Part shown: positions 50,492-59,022 of the stretch, one piece after another
How the letters are laid out: each line of letters begins with the position of its first letter
Position numbering within the stretch: the first letter of the stretch is position 1
Source of the DNA: Acinetobacter piscicola
GTDB taxonomy: Bacteria > Pseudomonadota > Gammaproteobacteria > Pseudomonadales > Moraxellaceae
DNA: 64,000 nucleotides
Assembly (NCBI RefSeq): GCF_002233755.1
Contig: NZ_KZ268704.1
Span: forward strand, 296,534-360,533
Direction of reading: 5' to 3'
Translations under genes and position numbers: made by a program
Notes under the pieces: model-generated
Told to the model about the DNA's origin: nothing
Seen by the model: the letters and a program-made list of their open reading frames with translations, nothing else
The model's database searches: none

Positions 50492-53314
50492 ATGAACGCC
50501 ATTACAACCCCAGGTCAACTGCAAGTGATTAAACGCACTGGTGACGTTGCCGCTTTTGATGCAGAAAAAATCTCTGTAGCAATTGGCAAAGCTTTTTTAG
50601 CTGTTGAAGGCCAACAAAGTGCTGACTCAAGCCGAATTCATGACCGTATTACACAATTAACAGAAATGGTTATGAATACTTTTAATCGCCGTTTACCTTC
50701 TGGTGGCACAATTCACATTGAAGAAATTCAAGACCAAGTTGAATTGGCGCTTATGCGTACTGGCGAACAAAAAGTTGCACGTGCTTATGTGATCTATCGT
50801 GAACAACGTTCTGAAGCACGTAAACAAACGGGTGCTCATCATCATCCGACCCTACAAATCTTAGATACGAATGGTCAGCTTCAACCTCTAGATTTAGGTA
50901 AACTTCAAGCCACGATTGAAAAAGCAAGTGAAGGCTTAGAAGGGATTGATGTTCAAGCCATTGTCGATGAAACAGTTAAAAACTTATATAACGGTGTAAA
51001 ACAGTCAGACATCTCAACCACGATGATGATGGCGACTCGTACCCGTATTGAACAAGAACCTAATTATACTTATGTGACTGCACGTTTACTGCGTGACGAC
51101 TTGGTTGCAACAGGTCTTAAATTCTTAGGTTTAGCGACAGATACGATAGAAGGCGATGCACTCGAAACTTATTTGAAAAAAGGGATCGAGCTCGAACTTT
51201 TATCTCCAGAACTTTTAAACTTTGACCTTGCTAAATTGGCTGCTGCGATCAAACCTGAACGCTCAAACCAGTTTACGTATTTAGGTCTACAAACTTTATT
51301 TGATCGTTATTTTATCCATTCAAATGATGTGCGTTTCGAACTACCGCAATTATTCTTCATGCGTGTGTCGATGGGTCTGACGTTAAATGAAGAAAATCGT
51401 GAAGACCGCGCAATTGAATTCTATGACTTATTGTCTAGCTTCGATTATATGGCGTCTACACCGACATTATTTAACTCAGGAACACTACGTCCACAGTTAT
51501 CTAGCTGTTATTTAACGACAATCCAAGATGATCTTTATGACATCTATGGTGCGATGCGTGACAATGCCCTACTTTCTAAATGGGCGGGTGGTTTAGGAAA
51601 TGACTGGACACCAGTTCGTGCATTGAATTCATATATCAAAGGAACCAATGGTAAATCACAAGGTGTTGTACCGTTCCTTAAAGTTGCCAATGACACAGCT
51701 GTTGCAGTAAACCAAGGTGGTAAACGTAAAGGTGCAGTATGTGCATACCTTGAAACTTGGCACTTAGACATTGAAGAATTCCTAGAGCTTCGTAAAAACA
51801 CAGGTGATGACCGTCGTCGTACCCATGACATGAATACAGCAAACTGGGTTCCAGACTTATTCATGCAACGTGTGATTGAAGATGCTGAATGGACATTGTT
51901 CACACCATCTGAAACACCTGACCTACATGATTTGACTGGTGTTGAATTCGCTGAACGCTATGCGTACTACGAAGGCATTGCCAAAGAAAGCAACATGCTT
52001 CATAAGAAAATTCGTGCGAAAGACTTATGGCGTAAGATGCTGTCTATGCTGTTCGAAACAGGTCATCCATGGATCACATTTAAAGATGTATGTAACTTAC
52101 GTTCACCACAACAACACGTAGGTGTCGTACATTCATCAAACTTATGTACTGAAATCACTTTAAATACCAATAAAGATGAAATTGCAGTATGTAACTTAGG
52201 TTCAATTAACCTTGTTCAACACGTTCAAGGCGGTCAATTAGACCGTGAAAAATTGGCTCGTACAGTGAAGACTGCTGTTCGTATGCTCGATAACGTGATT
52301 GACATCAACTACTATGCTGTTGAACAAGCGCGTAATTCAAACTTAAAACACCGCCCAGTGGGTATGGGTATCATGGGCTTCCAAGATGCTTTATATGAAT
52401 TGGGTATGGGTTATGGTTCAGATGAAGCTGTAGACTTTGCTGATGAATCTATGGAAGTGATTAGCTACTTTGCGATCCAAACTTCGAGCGATTTAGCTGT
52501 TGAACGTGGTGTTTATTCAACATTTAAAGGCTCATTGTGGGATCAAGGGATTCTACCAATCGACTCTTTAGACATCGTCGCGAAATCTCGTCCTGAACGT
52601 ATGTTTGAAGTTGATCGTACACAACGTTTGGATTGGGACACATTACGTACCAAAGTTCAAAAAGATGGTATGCGTAACTCAAATGTGATGGCGATTGCAC
52701 CAACTGCGACTATTTCTAATATTTGTGGCGTTTCTCAGTCAATTGAACCAACTTTCCAAAACCTTTATGTAAAATCTAACCTTTCAGGTGAATTTACAGT
52801 GATCAACCCGTACTTAGTACGTGCGTTAAAAGATCGTGGTCTTTGGGACTCTGTAATGGTCAATGACTTGAAACACTTTGAAGGTTCAGTACAGAAAATT
52901 GCCCGTATTCCTGAAGAGTTAAAAGCAATTTTTGCAACTGCATTTGAAGTCGATACACGTTGGATCGTAGATGCTGCGTCTCGTCGTCAAAAATGGATTG
53001 ATCAAGCTCAGTCTCTTAACCTTTACATCTCTGGTGCAAATGGTAAGAAGTTGGACATCACTTATAAAATGGCATGGTTACGTGGTCTTAAAACCACTTA
53101 TTACCTCCGTGCATTAGGTGCAACATCTGCTGAGAAATCAACCATTAACACAGGTGCATTAAACGCTGTTAAACCAACAACGATTACAGCTCCTGTTATA
53201 GCTGCTCCAGAAGTTAAAGCTGAAGTTGCTGTTGAGGAAGATGGTTTCGGTCAAGCAGCACCTGTACCTATGGCATGCTCAATCGACAATCCTGATTGTG
53301 AAGCTTGCCAGTAA
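50492..53314 (+). CDS. nrdA: Class Ia ribonucleotide reductase, alpha subunit
   Basis: Reduces ribonucleotides to deoxyribonucleotides. The start at MNAITTPGQLQVIKRTG (940 residues) is preferred over in-frame upstream codons, which add an unconserved leader. Two ATP-cone regions are visible: VIKRTGDVAAFDAEKISVAI and, about 110 residues later, ILDTNGQLQPLDLGKLQATI, as in Pseudomonas-type NrdA. The catalytic core has NSGTLRPQLSSCYL, SNLCTEITLNTN, CNLGSINL and MAIAPTATISNICG. The redox Cys pair ends the protein (CSIDNPDCEACQ). NrdR-like boxes precede the gene. Confidence 0.96.
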   Translation: MNAITTPGQLQVIKRTGDVAAFDAEKISVAIGKAFLAVEGQQSADSSRIHDRITQLTEMVMNTFNRRLPSGGTIHIEEIQDQVELALMRTGEQKVARAYVIYREQRSEARKQTGAHHHPTLQILDTNGQLQPLDLGKLQATIEKASEGLEGIDVQAIVDETVKNLYNGVKQSDISTTMMMATRTRIEQEPNYTYVTARLLRDDLVATGLKFLGLATDTIEGDALETYLKKGIELELLSPELLNFDLAKLAAAIKPERSNQFTYLGLQTLFDRYFIHSNDVRFELPQLFFMRVSMGLTLNEENREDRAIEFYDLLSSFDYMASTPTLFNSGTLRPQLSSCYLTTIQDDLYDIYGAMRDNALLSKWAGGLGNDWTPVRALNSYIKGTNGKSQGVVPFLKVANDTAVAVNQGGKRKGAVCAYLETWHLDIEEFLELRKNTGDDRRRTHDMNTANWVPDLFMQRVIEDAEWTLFTPSETPDLHDLTGVEFAERYAYYEGIAKESNMLHKKIRAKDLWRKMLSMLFETGHPWITFKDVCNLRSPQQHVGVVHSSNLCTEITLNTNKDEIAVCNLGSINLVQHVQGGQLDREKLARTVKTAVRMLDNVIDINYYAVEQARNSNLKHRPVGMGIMGFQDALYELGMGYGSDEAVDFADESMEVISYFAIQTSSDLAVERGVYSTFKGSLWDQGILPIDSLDIVAKSRPERMFEVDRTQRLDWDTLRTKVQKDGMRNSNVMAIAPTATISNICGVSQSIEPTFQNLYVKSNLSGEFTVINPYLVRALKDRGLWDSVMVNDLKHFEGSVQKIARIPEELKAIFATAFEVDTRWIVDAASRRQKWIDQAQSLNLYISGANGKKLDITYKMAWLRGLKTTYYLRALGATSAEKSTINTGALNAVKPTTITAPVIAAPEVKAEVAVEEDGFGQAAPVPMACSIDNPDCEACQ

Positions 53315-53324
53315 TTTTTAATTG

Positions 53325-53421
53325 ACCTCCCCTAACCCCTCCTAAAAGGAGGGGGATTTATCAAGATATTCATTAAATGATAAGTTCCCTCTCCTCTAAG
53401 GAGAGGGTTAGGGAGAGGTTT
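53325..53421. repeat. Inverted palindromic repeat between nrdA and the next gene
   Basis: ACCTCCCCTAACCCCTCCT near 53326 is repeated in inverted form as AAGGAGAGGGTTAGGGAGAG near 53397. The pair could fold into a large hairpin in the nrdA transcript. The CCCCTAACCC core also occurs at 7396. Confidence 0.7.
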
Positions 53422-53437
53422 TCAAAGAGGCTAAGAA

Positions 53438-53569
53438 ATGTTCCATTTAAGTCATAACTACGAGTTAGGCGTAATCGCACTGATCTTAGCCTTTTTAATT
53501 TTTTACGTACCTGCGGTCTATGCGTTCTTTGCAATCCGTAAACAGCAAAAGCGTAATCAAAATAAGTAG
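53438..53569 (+). CDS. Small membrane protein between nrdA and nrdB (43 aa)
   Basis: Reads MFHLSHNYELGVIALILAFL, with a single span (about residues 10-33) and a very basic tail (RKQQKRNQNK). AAAGAGG lies just upstream of the ATG, giving good initiation. It lies in the nrdA-nrdB gap on the same strand. No family recognised; topology predicts the basic tail in the cytoplasm. Confidence 0.65.
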   Translation: MFHLSHNYELGVIALILAFLIFYVPAVYAFFAIRKQQKRNQNK

Positions 53570-53710
53570 TGTAGATATCTGTTCTTTCGCATAAGAACAG
53601 TTCAACTATCGGCAAAACTTAATTTTGCTTACACAGAATAAGCGTATAGTAGTGACATCTTCGTTTAAGAGATGTCGAACACAGATATAAACAACGAAGA
53701 GAGAACAACG

Positions 53711-54994
53711 ATGTCTATCCTTAGTTGGGACGATTTTGAAGATGATGAACCGAAACAAGCTGCACAAGCTCACCAGCCTGCGCCCGTCGAACAGAAAAAA
53801 ACGACTGATTCGCAGATGGTATCTGATGCAAAGCAGCCATCGCAGACTTTGGCAGCTGCACAACCCGCTCGAACCAGTACAAGTCGAGCAACAAATCCAA
53901 CCGATTCGTTGGCAAGAGCATCTCACGCCTTAGAAAGCTTAGATGTTGCACCGGGTTTAGAAGAGCTTGAAATGGGTGCGCAACGTGTACAAGTTGATGA
54001 TAAAGCCATGATCAACTGTCGCGCTGACTTAAACCAACTTGTGCCTTTCAAATACGAATGGGCTTGGCAAAAATATCTAGATGGTTGTGCAAACCACTGG
54101 ATGCCACAAGAAGTCAACATGAACCATGACATCGCGCTTTGGAAGTCTGAAAATGGCTTAACTGAAGATGAGCGTACTATTGTTATGCGTTCTTTAGGTT
54201 TCTTCTCAACTGCTGACTCATTGGTAGCCAATAACTTAGTACTGGCGATTTACCGTCATATTACTAACCCTGAATGCCGCCAATACATTTTGCGTCAAGC
54301 ATTTGAAGAGGCGATTCATACACATGCTTACCAATACTGCATCGAATCTTTAGGTATGGATGAAGGCGAAGTCTTCAATATGTATCGTGAGGTTCCTTCA
54401 GTTGCGCGTAAAGCGGCTTGGGGTTTGAAATATACTCAGTCTTTGTGTGATCCTACTTTCCAAACAGGTACACCTGAAAACGATCAAATCTTGCTTCGTA
54501 ACTTGATTGCTTTCTATTGCGTACTTGAAGGGATCTTCTTTTACTGTGGTTTCAGCCAAATCTTGTCTATGGGTCGCCGTAATAAAATGAATGGTGTTGC
54601 TGAGCAATTCCAATACATTTTACGTGATGAATCGATGCATTTGAACTTTGGTATCGATATGATTAACCAAATCAAGATTGAAAACCCAAGCTTGTGGACT
54701 GCTGAATTCCAAGAAGAAATCATTCAAATGATTCTTGAAGGAACAATGCTTGAGATCGAATATGCTCGTGACACTATGCCACGTGGTGTATTGGGTATGA
54801 ATGCTGCGATGATGGAAGAATATTTGAAATTCATCTGTAACCGTCGTTTAGCTCAGTTAGGTTTACCTGAGCAGTTTGCTGGTGTGAACAATCCATTCCA
54901 GTGGATGTCTGAAATGATGGACTTACGTAAAGAGAAGAATTTCTTCGAAACACGTGTAACAGACTATCAAACTGGCGGCGCTTTAAGCTGGTAA
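53711..54994 (+). CDS. nrdB: Class Ia ribonucleotide reductase, beta subunit
   Basis: A 427-residue radical subunit (start [14 protein letters not shown], with AGAG upstream; an ATG 13 codons earlier is less likely). The diiron site is intact: [11 protein letters not shown] contains the Glu, His and radical Tyr, [13 protein letters not shown] the next Glu, and [10 protein letters not shown] the last Glu and His. A low-complexity N-terminal linker ([18 protein letters not shown]) precedes the ferritin-like fold. It ends GGALSW six bases before the predicted transposon end. Confidence 0.96.
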   Translation: MSILSWDDFEDDEPKQAAQAHQPAPVEQKKTTDSQMVSDAKQPSQTLAAAQPARTSTSRATNPTDSLARASHALESLDVAPGLEELEMGAQRVQVDDKAMINCRADLNQLVPFKYEWAWQKYLDGCANHWMPQEVNMNHDIALWKSENGLTEDERTIVMRSLGFFSTADSLVANNLVLAIYRHITNPECRQYILRQAFEEAIHTHAYQYCIESLGMDEGEVFNMYREVPSVARKAAWGLKYTQSLCDPTFQTGTPENDQILLRNLIAFYCVLEGIFFYCGFSQILSMGRRNKMNGVAEQFQYILRDESMHLNFGIDMINQIKIENPSLWTAEFQEEIIQMILEGTMLEIEYARDTMPRGVLGMNAAMMEEYLKFICNRRLAQLGLPEQFAGVNNPFQWMSEMMDLRKEKNFFETRVTDYQTGGALSW

Positions 54995-55000
54995 TAAACG

Positions 55001-55076
55001 TGCGTCACCGTCACGCGACACATAAGTTGACATTTACGACACATGTAACGACATTACGCGACACATGTAATGACAC
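55001..55076. mobile_element. Left end of a Tn7-like transposon (TnsB-type repeats)
   Basis: Three GACACAT-centred repeats lie in the same direction, starting at 55017, 55038 and 55060 (21- and 22-bp steps): GCGACACATAAGTTGACAT, ACGACACATGTAACGACAT and GCGACACATGTAATGACAC. Their spacing and orientation match TnsB-binding arrays reading inward from a Tn7-family end, and they resemble the ACCATAAGTTGATATT sites of I-F3-type elements. The terminus is probably TGCGTCACC at 55001, although the usual TGT is imperfect. The element extends right beyond the window. Confidence 0.6.
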
Positions 55077-55082
55077 TGAAAT

Positions 55083-55111
55083 AAAAAATCCGACTTAATG
55101 TCGGATTTTTT
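55083..55111. terminator. Bidirectional terminator inside the transposon end
   Basis: AAAAAATCCGAC pairs with GTCGGATTTTTT over a five-base loop. It ends the minus-strand cargo operon and may also stop nrdB transcription. Confidence 0.85.
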
Positions 55112-55180
55112 ATTTCACTTTAAGTTATATTTTTTAAGAAATATCAAATAAGGTATACAATTATCTCATTATAAAAAATA

Positions 55181-56137
55181 TTACTTAAATTTTAAAATAG
55201 AAACAAAGTTATTAGTTTCCACATAATTATCGTAATTATACTCCTCTGCCTCAGCATAACAAATTTGTATATCCTGATTATCTAAACCAGCAAACGCAAC
55301 TCCTAAAGTTGATATTTTATTATTCAAAGGCGCTACAATAAAATTATATTCATCCTTATCACTTAAACCCTCTATATAATTCAATAGTTGATTTTTAACC
55401 AAATAAGGATCTAAACAAGAAAAATCTAGATGATCTATATCATCAATATCCAAACCCGATGAAAATATTAAGTTCTCAATTTCCAATTTGGTACTATTAT
55501 TAATATCAAATAGATCATTAGAAATAGATTGATCTTTTTTTCCAATTCCTAGAGTAATTTTAGCTGGTTCATAAGAATTAATAACTCGCTCAGCTCTTTC
55601 CAACTCAAAACCCAGCAATACAACTAAATGCAATTTCCTTGAAGGATACATCAACCCAGAGAATCCTAGTATTGATCTAATTTCATTCACACCTTTACTA
55701 AGCCAACTTCCATATTGACTAGCCTGAGTGTATAAAAATGTTGTATTCTTCAATAAGTTTAATTCATTTAATAAACCAACTAATACAACTAAAATCTCAT
55801 GAGATAATGATGTGATATCAAAAAATATGCATTTAGCAGATAAAAGCTCTATTTTCTTTAGAGCATCAGATAGCTCATCAACTAATCCCATAACAGTTTT
55901 GCTACTATCACCAACAACAAGAGCACGATCTCCAGCTAAACTTAAAAATTCAACTTCATGTTCTATATTTTTAGATCTAGAATGCAAGTTTTGAATACCA
56001 ATAATTTTATGAAATTTGGAAGCTTGAATATTTTTTAAAACTGTCAAACAACGTTTATCAAAACCAATACCTTGAATAAAGATACCTTGATTAATAATTA
56101 GCTTTGTTTGTAATTCACTTAAGAGCACTTTATTCAA
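55181..56137 (-). CDS. Unrecognised alpha/beta protein, fourth gene of cargo operon
   Basis: Likely start is a TTG at 56137, with GAAGGTG upstream, inside the end of the ATPase gene (318 residues); an ATG at 56185 gives a longer overlap. No family recognised. The pattern is Rossmann-like: FIQGIGFDKRCLTVLK, CIFFDITSLSHEILVVLVGL, LHLVVLLGFELERAERVIN and a C-terminal NFIVAPLNNKISTLGVAFAG, suggesting two alpha/beta domains with a linker. No catalytic motif is evident. Strictly co-oriented and overlapping with the ATPase, so it probably acts with it. CARF/SAVED-like sensing is a possibility only. Confidence 0.55.
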   Translation of the reverse strand: MNKVLLSELQTKLIINQGIFIQGIGFDKRCLTVLKNIQASKFHKIIGIQNLHSRSKNIEHEVEFLSLAGDRALVVGDSSKTVMGLVDELSDALKKIELLSAKCIFFDITSLSHEILVVLVGLLNELNLLKNTTFLYTQASQYGSWLSKGVNEIRSILGFSGLMYPSRKLHLVVLLGFELERAERVINSYEPAKITLGIGKKDQSISNDLFDINNSTKLEIENLIFSSGLDIDDIDHLDFSCLDPYLVKNQLLNYIEGLSDKDEYNFIVAPLNNKISTLGVAFAGLDNQDIQICYAEAEEYNYDNYVETNNFVSILKFK

Positions 56138-57962
56138 GATTATCACCTTCAAAAAAAGAAATTTGACCATTTTCTTCCAGCGCATCTACACCTTTTTTCC
56201 TAAGTTGCGATGTATATGCCTTAGGATTAATACATAGTTCAAGTAATTTACTTGCAGATAATGACTTATCTCCTGAAAAGCCGATGGGATCTAGAGTAAA
56301 TGCTGCTGCTAGTCTTCTAGTGAGTACATATTTAATTTCACTACCTAGACCATCTCTAGAACCTCTTACATCTGTATAAAAATATCCATGCTCTACACCT
56401 AACTGTAAAATAGGTTTTAATAGAGTTGAGTCACCACTAATCGTAAAAGAGAATAATCTGCGTTGTGAAGCATTCTCGTCTAGAATATGGGTTTTAAAGA
56501 TTTCACCCAGCCCCCAAATTAAATTCTGAAGTTTTTTGACTTTAATTAAATGATCTTCACTATCGGTCAAAGATTGATTGTCACTCGCTATCTCATCAAT
56601 ACTATCAAAAGCTAACTTCTTAGCTTCCTTTCTAATTATTTCATCTTGAATAGACGGTTCAATATGATTTATTAAATCATATTGAATACCATTTTTTTCC
56701 GATTGTTCTGCAAACATGTAGGCAGCAGGCTCTAAAAAGTATCTTATAATACCTGACGATATATGCACCAATTGTTCAAATCCAGAATAGCTATATCGAT
56801 GTCCTTGTTTTGAAATACCAGACATCTTCCTAATATATTCTGGTCGAGCATACCTGTAAGCATCGTCATTTGCTCGATAACCTCGCCCATCTACAGCCCA
56901 TTTTGTTTTTAATTGTTCTCCAATTTCTTTAATAGCTTTTTCTTGCTTTTCATCAACAGGAAAAAACTCTTCAGCAGTTATATTTTCCAACCCATAAAGG
57001 TTTAATCTTTTTTCAACAACTTTTTTTATTAACTCTGGATAACGAACTTTCTTTGAACCAGTAAGTATGGAAGTAAACTGAATCTTTGAGAAATCATGAG
57101 GGGACTGAATAGAAATTCCAGATACAGTCTTAAAAGTTTTATAATTTAATTGAGTAGATATTTTTAAAGAAATATAGTCTGTTGATCTATAAGAAACCCA
57201 TGTATTTAAAATTTCTGTTTGTTGCAGTGTTAAGTTATCAGCATCATCTATCAAAAAGTAAATTTTTTCATTAGGCAATATATTATAAGTTCTTAATACC
57301 TTGATCAAGGGGAGTAAAGTATCTTGAAAGCCAAACAATACCCCTGTATATGGAACATCATTATTTACAAAAGCTCTCCTTTTTATATATTGCATAGTAC
57401 TTGCATAAATCAAATTTAAAATACTAATTGCTTTATTATAAATATCATCTACAGATAAATTTGCATCAATATTAATATCACCATCCCACCCAGACATAAG
57501 TAATATTTTGCAAAAATCATTAGAAATAAAATCAATCAAATCATCTTTATTATTATCTATTTCAATTTTTTTAGTAGTAAAGTTTTTTAAACTTAAAAAT
57601 AATTCTGAAATAAAAATCAAACTAAGTAAATGTTCAGATATAACTATCCCACCTAATTCGTTCTCAATTCTCACATATTCTGGGTTATTTATATTTGTTT
57701 TTTTAATAGAAATATAAACTGAGAAATAAGGGATATTATCCATACCATGATGTACAATTTCTTGGCAATCGGGGCACATCATACGCAACATCATGCTCTT
57801 TCCACTCCCCCTATGACCATCTAAAAATTGATGACCACTATTTTGTAAATTTTCAAACTCAGGATAAGGAACAAATAATTTAACAATTTCTGCTGCTGAT
57901 AAATTTTCTGGAGTAGAAACGGAAAATGGATTTTTCTCTATTTCTGATATTTTTTTATTCAT
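56130..57962 (-). CDS. ORC/CDC6-like AAA ATPase of cargo operon
   Basis: A 610-residue P-loop ATPase. Walker A is GHRGSGKSMMLRMM (G49-S56), followed by CPDC (C63, C66); Walker B is IYFLIDDADNLT (about residues 235-244). The overall style (ORC-CDC6 type AAA in defence loci) fits a large signalling or motor NTPase, not a transposition ATPase of the TnsC type. It overlaps the HD gene by eight bases and the fourth gene by several, so the set is translationally coupled. Role within the system unknown. Confidence 0.7.
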   Translation of the reverse strand: MNKKISEIEKNPFSVSTPENLSAAEIVKLFVPYPEFENLQNSGHQFLDGHRGSGKSMMLRMMCPDCQEIVHHGMDNIPYFSVYISIKKTNINNPEYVRIENELGGIVISEHLLSLIFISELFLSLKNFTTKKIEIDNNKDDLIDFISNDFCKILLMSGWDGDINIDANLSVDDIYNKAISILNLIYASTMQYIKRRAFVNNDVPYTGVLFGFQDTLLPLIKVLRTYNILPNEKIYFLIDDADNLTLQQTEILNTWVSYRSTDYISLKISTQLNYKTFKTVSGISIQSPHDFSKIQFTSILTGSKKVRYPELIKKVVEKRLNLYGLENITAEEFFPVDEKQEKAIKEIGEQLKTKWAVDGRGYRANDDAYRYARPEYIRKMSGISKQGHRYSYSGFEQLVHISSGIIRYFLEPAAYMFAEQSEKNGIQYDLINHIEPSIQDEIIRKEAKKLAFDSIDEIASDNQSLTDSEDHLIKVKKLQNLIWGLGEIFKTHILDENASQRRLFSFTISGDSTLLKPILQLGVEHGYFYTDVRGSRDGLGSEIKYVLTRRLAAAFTLDPIGFSGDKSLSASKLLELCINPKAYTSQLRKKGVDALEENGQISFFEGDNLE

Positions 57963-59022
57963 GTTTATTCATCAACTCCTGAGAAATCAAATGGCCATTA
58001 AATTTTTCTCGATACGAATGTAATATTGTATCTTCACCAGGATAACCTTGCTCTGTTAGTTCAATAGGATTTAAAGACTTAACAACATCATGATCCTCAT
58101 CAACTATCTCAATTTTTGCTCTAATACCTTCAACATACACAACATCCTTCATAAAACGATTACAATATGTTCTTTCTCTATTCATTTTTTCTAATCTATC
58201 GAAAATTACATCTAATAAATACACTGGTGTTATTACTTCCTGTTTACAACAGCTTCCATCATCATTTCTTACTTCTTGATATCTATAAGAATTTAAAGTT
58301 TCCTTAGCTAATTTCTGAGGAATCATAAACTCAAGATTTATCCATTTTCCATCAAAGCTATTTCCAGTAATAGCTCCAGCATAAGCATGGTAAATCTTAC
58401 TTTGATCTGGAACGGTATTTAAATCTGTAGCTCGACTGTTATTTTCACAAACTTCATCTGCAAAACGGACTAATGCAGCAAGTAGACGCGGTCTAATAGT
58501 AATGCTACCTATAGAGTTCTTTTCATCTAAAGCCCCTATAGTATCTTTATCACCCAATGTGGTTTTACCACCATGTGCTTGAGCGATTCCTGCAATTTTT
58601 TTCTTCTCGGCAACATCAATCCCACCAGCATTACAAGTTTTAAGGATATAGAAACATTTTTTCTCATGTTCTTCCCTTCCCAAAATATTACCTACATCAT
58701 GTACTCTTATTGCAACTAATAACACATATATTTCATAAGGCTGTAATTTAATACCATCTAGGTTACTACCTATTGATAAAAGTTCTCCAGCATATCGAAC
58801 GACTTCATCAAAGTGTTCAGAATTATGTGCTGTATAGAAACTATGATCAGGTGAGTTGGCAGATAAACCAGCATCGATTTTTGGGTAAAAATTTAATTTT
58901 AATTGGTTAACAAGTTCATTATATTGAGTAAAGTAATTTCCTGGTATGCGGGGAAAACCCTCATTGCAACTGGTTGCTTTCTGTTGCAACAGCTTTTCTA
59001 AAGGTAATAGCAAATTTGTCAT
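57955..59022 (-). CDS. HD-domain metal-dependent phosphohydrolase
   Basis: A 355-residue protein with a full HD metal site: HNSEHFDEVVRYAG (H70), IRVHDVGNIL (H108-D109), IAQAHGGKT (H150) and LVRFADEVCENNSR (D189). Such enzymes hydrolyse nucleotides or cyclic nucleotides and occur as effectors in bacterial conflict systems. There are no transmembrane spans or signal peptide. The start overlaps the methyltransferase stop by one base (TAATG), and the end overlaps the ATPase start. The substrate is unknown. Confidence 0.75.
   Translation of the reverse strand: MTNLLLPLEKLLQQKATSCNEGFPRIPGNYFTQYNELVNQLKLNFYPKIDAGLSANSPDHSFYTAHNSEHFDEVVRYAGELLSIGSNLDGIKLQPYEIYVLLVAIRVHDVGNILGREEHEKKCFYILKTCNAGGIDVAEKKKIAGIAQAHGGKTTLGDKDTIGALDEKNSIGSITIRPRLLAALVRFADEVCENNSRATDLNTVPDQSKIYHAYAGAITGNSFDGKWINLEFMIPQKLAKETLNSYRYQEVRNDDGSCCKQEVITPVYLLDVIFDRLEKMNRERTYCNRFMKDVVYVEGIRAKIEIVDEDHDVVKSLNPIELTEQGYPGEDTILHSYREKFNGHLISQELMNKHE

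Noticed and set aside
53672..53710. Extended start of nrdB
   Set aside because: MSILSWDDF at 53711 fits the family better and has AGAG upstream.
55017..55076. Reading the repeats as the right end of an element to the left
   Set aside because: TGTCATTACATGTGTCGCG on the minus strand looks like a terminus, but an element extending left would contain nrdA and nrdB, which are core genes; the tns genes lie to the right.
56130..57962. The cargo ATPase as a second TnsC
   Set aside because: It is 610 residues, on the other strand, and lacks TnsC-like sequence around Walker B; tnsC is at 63315.
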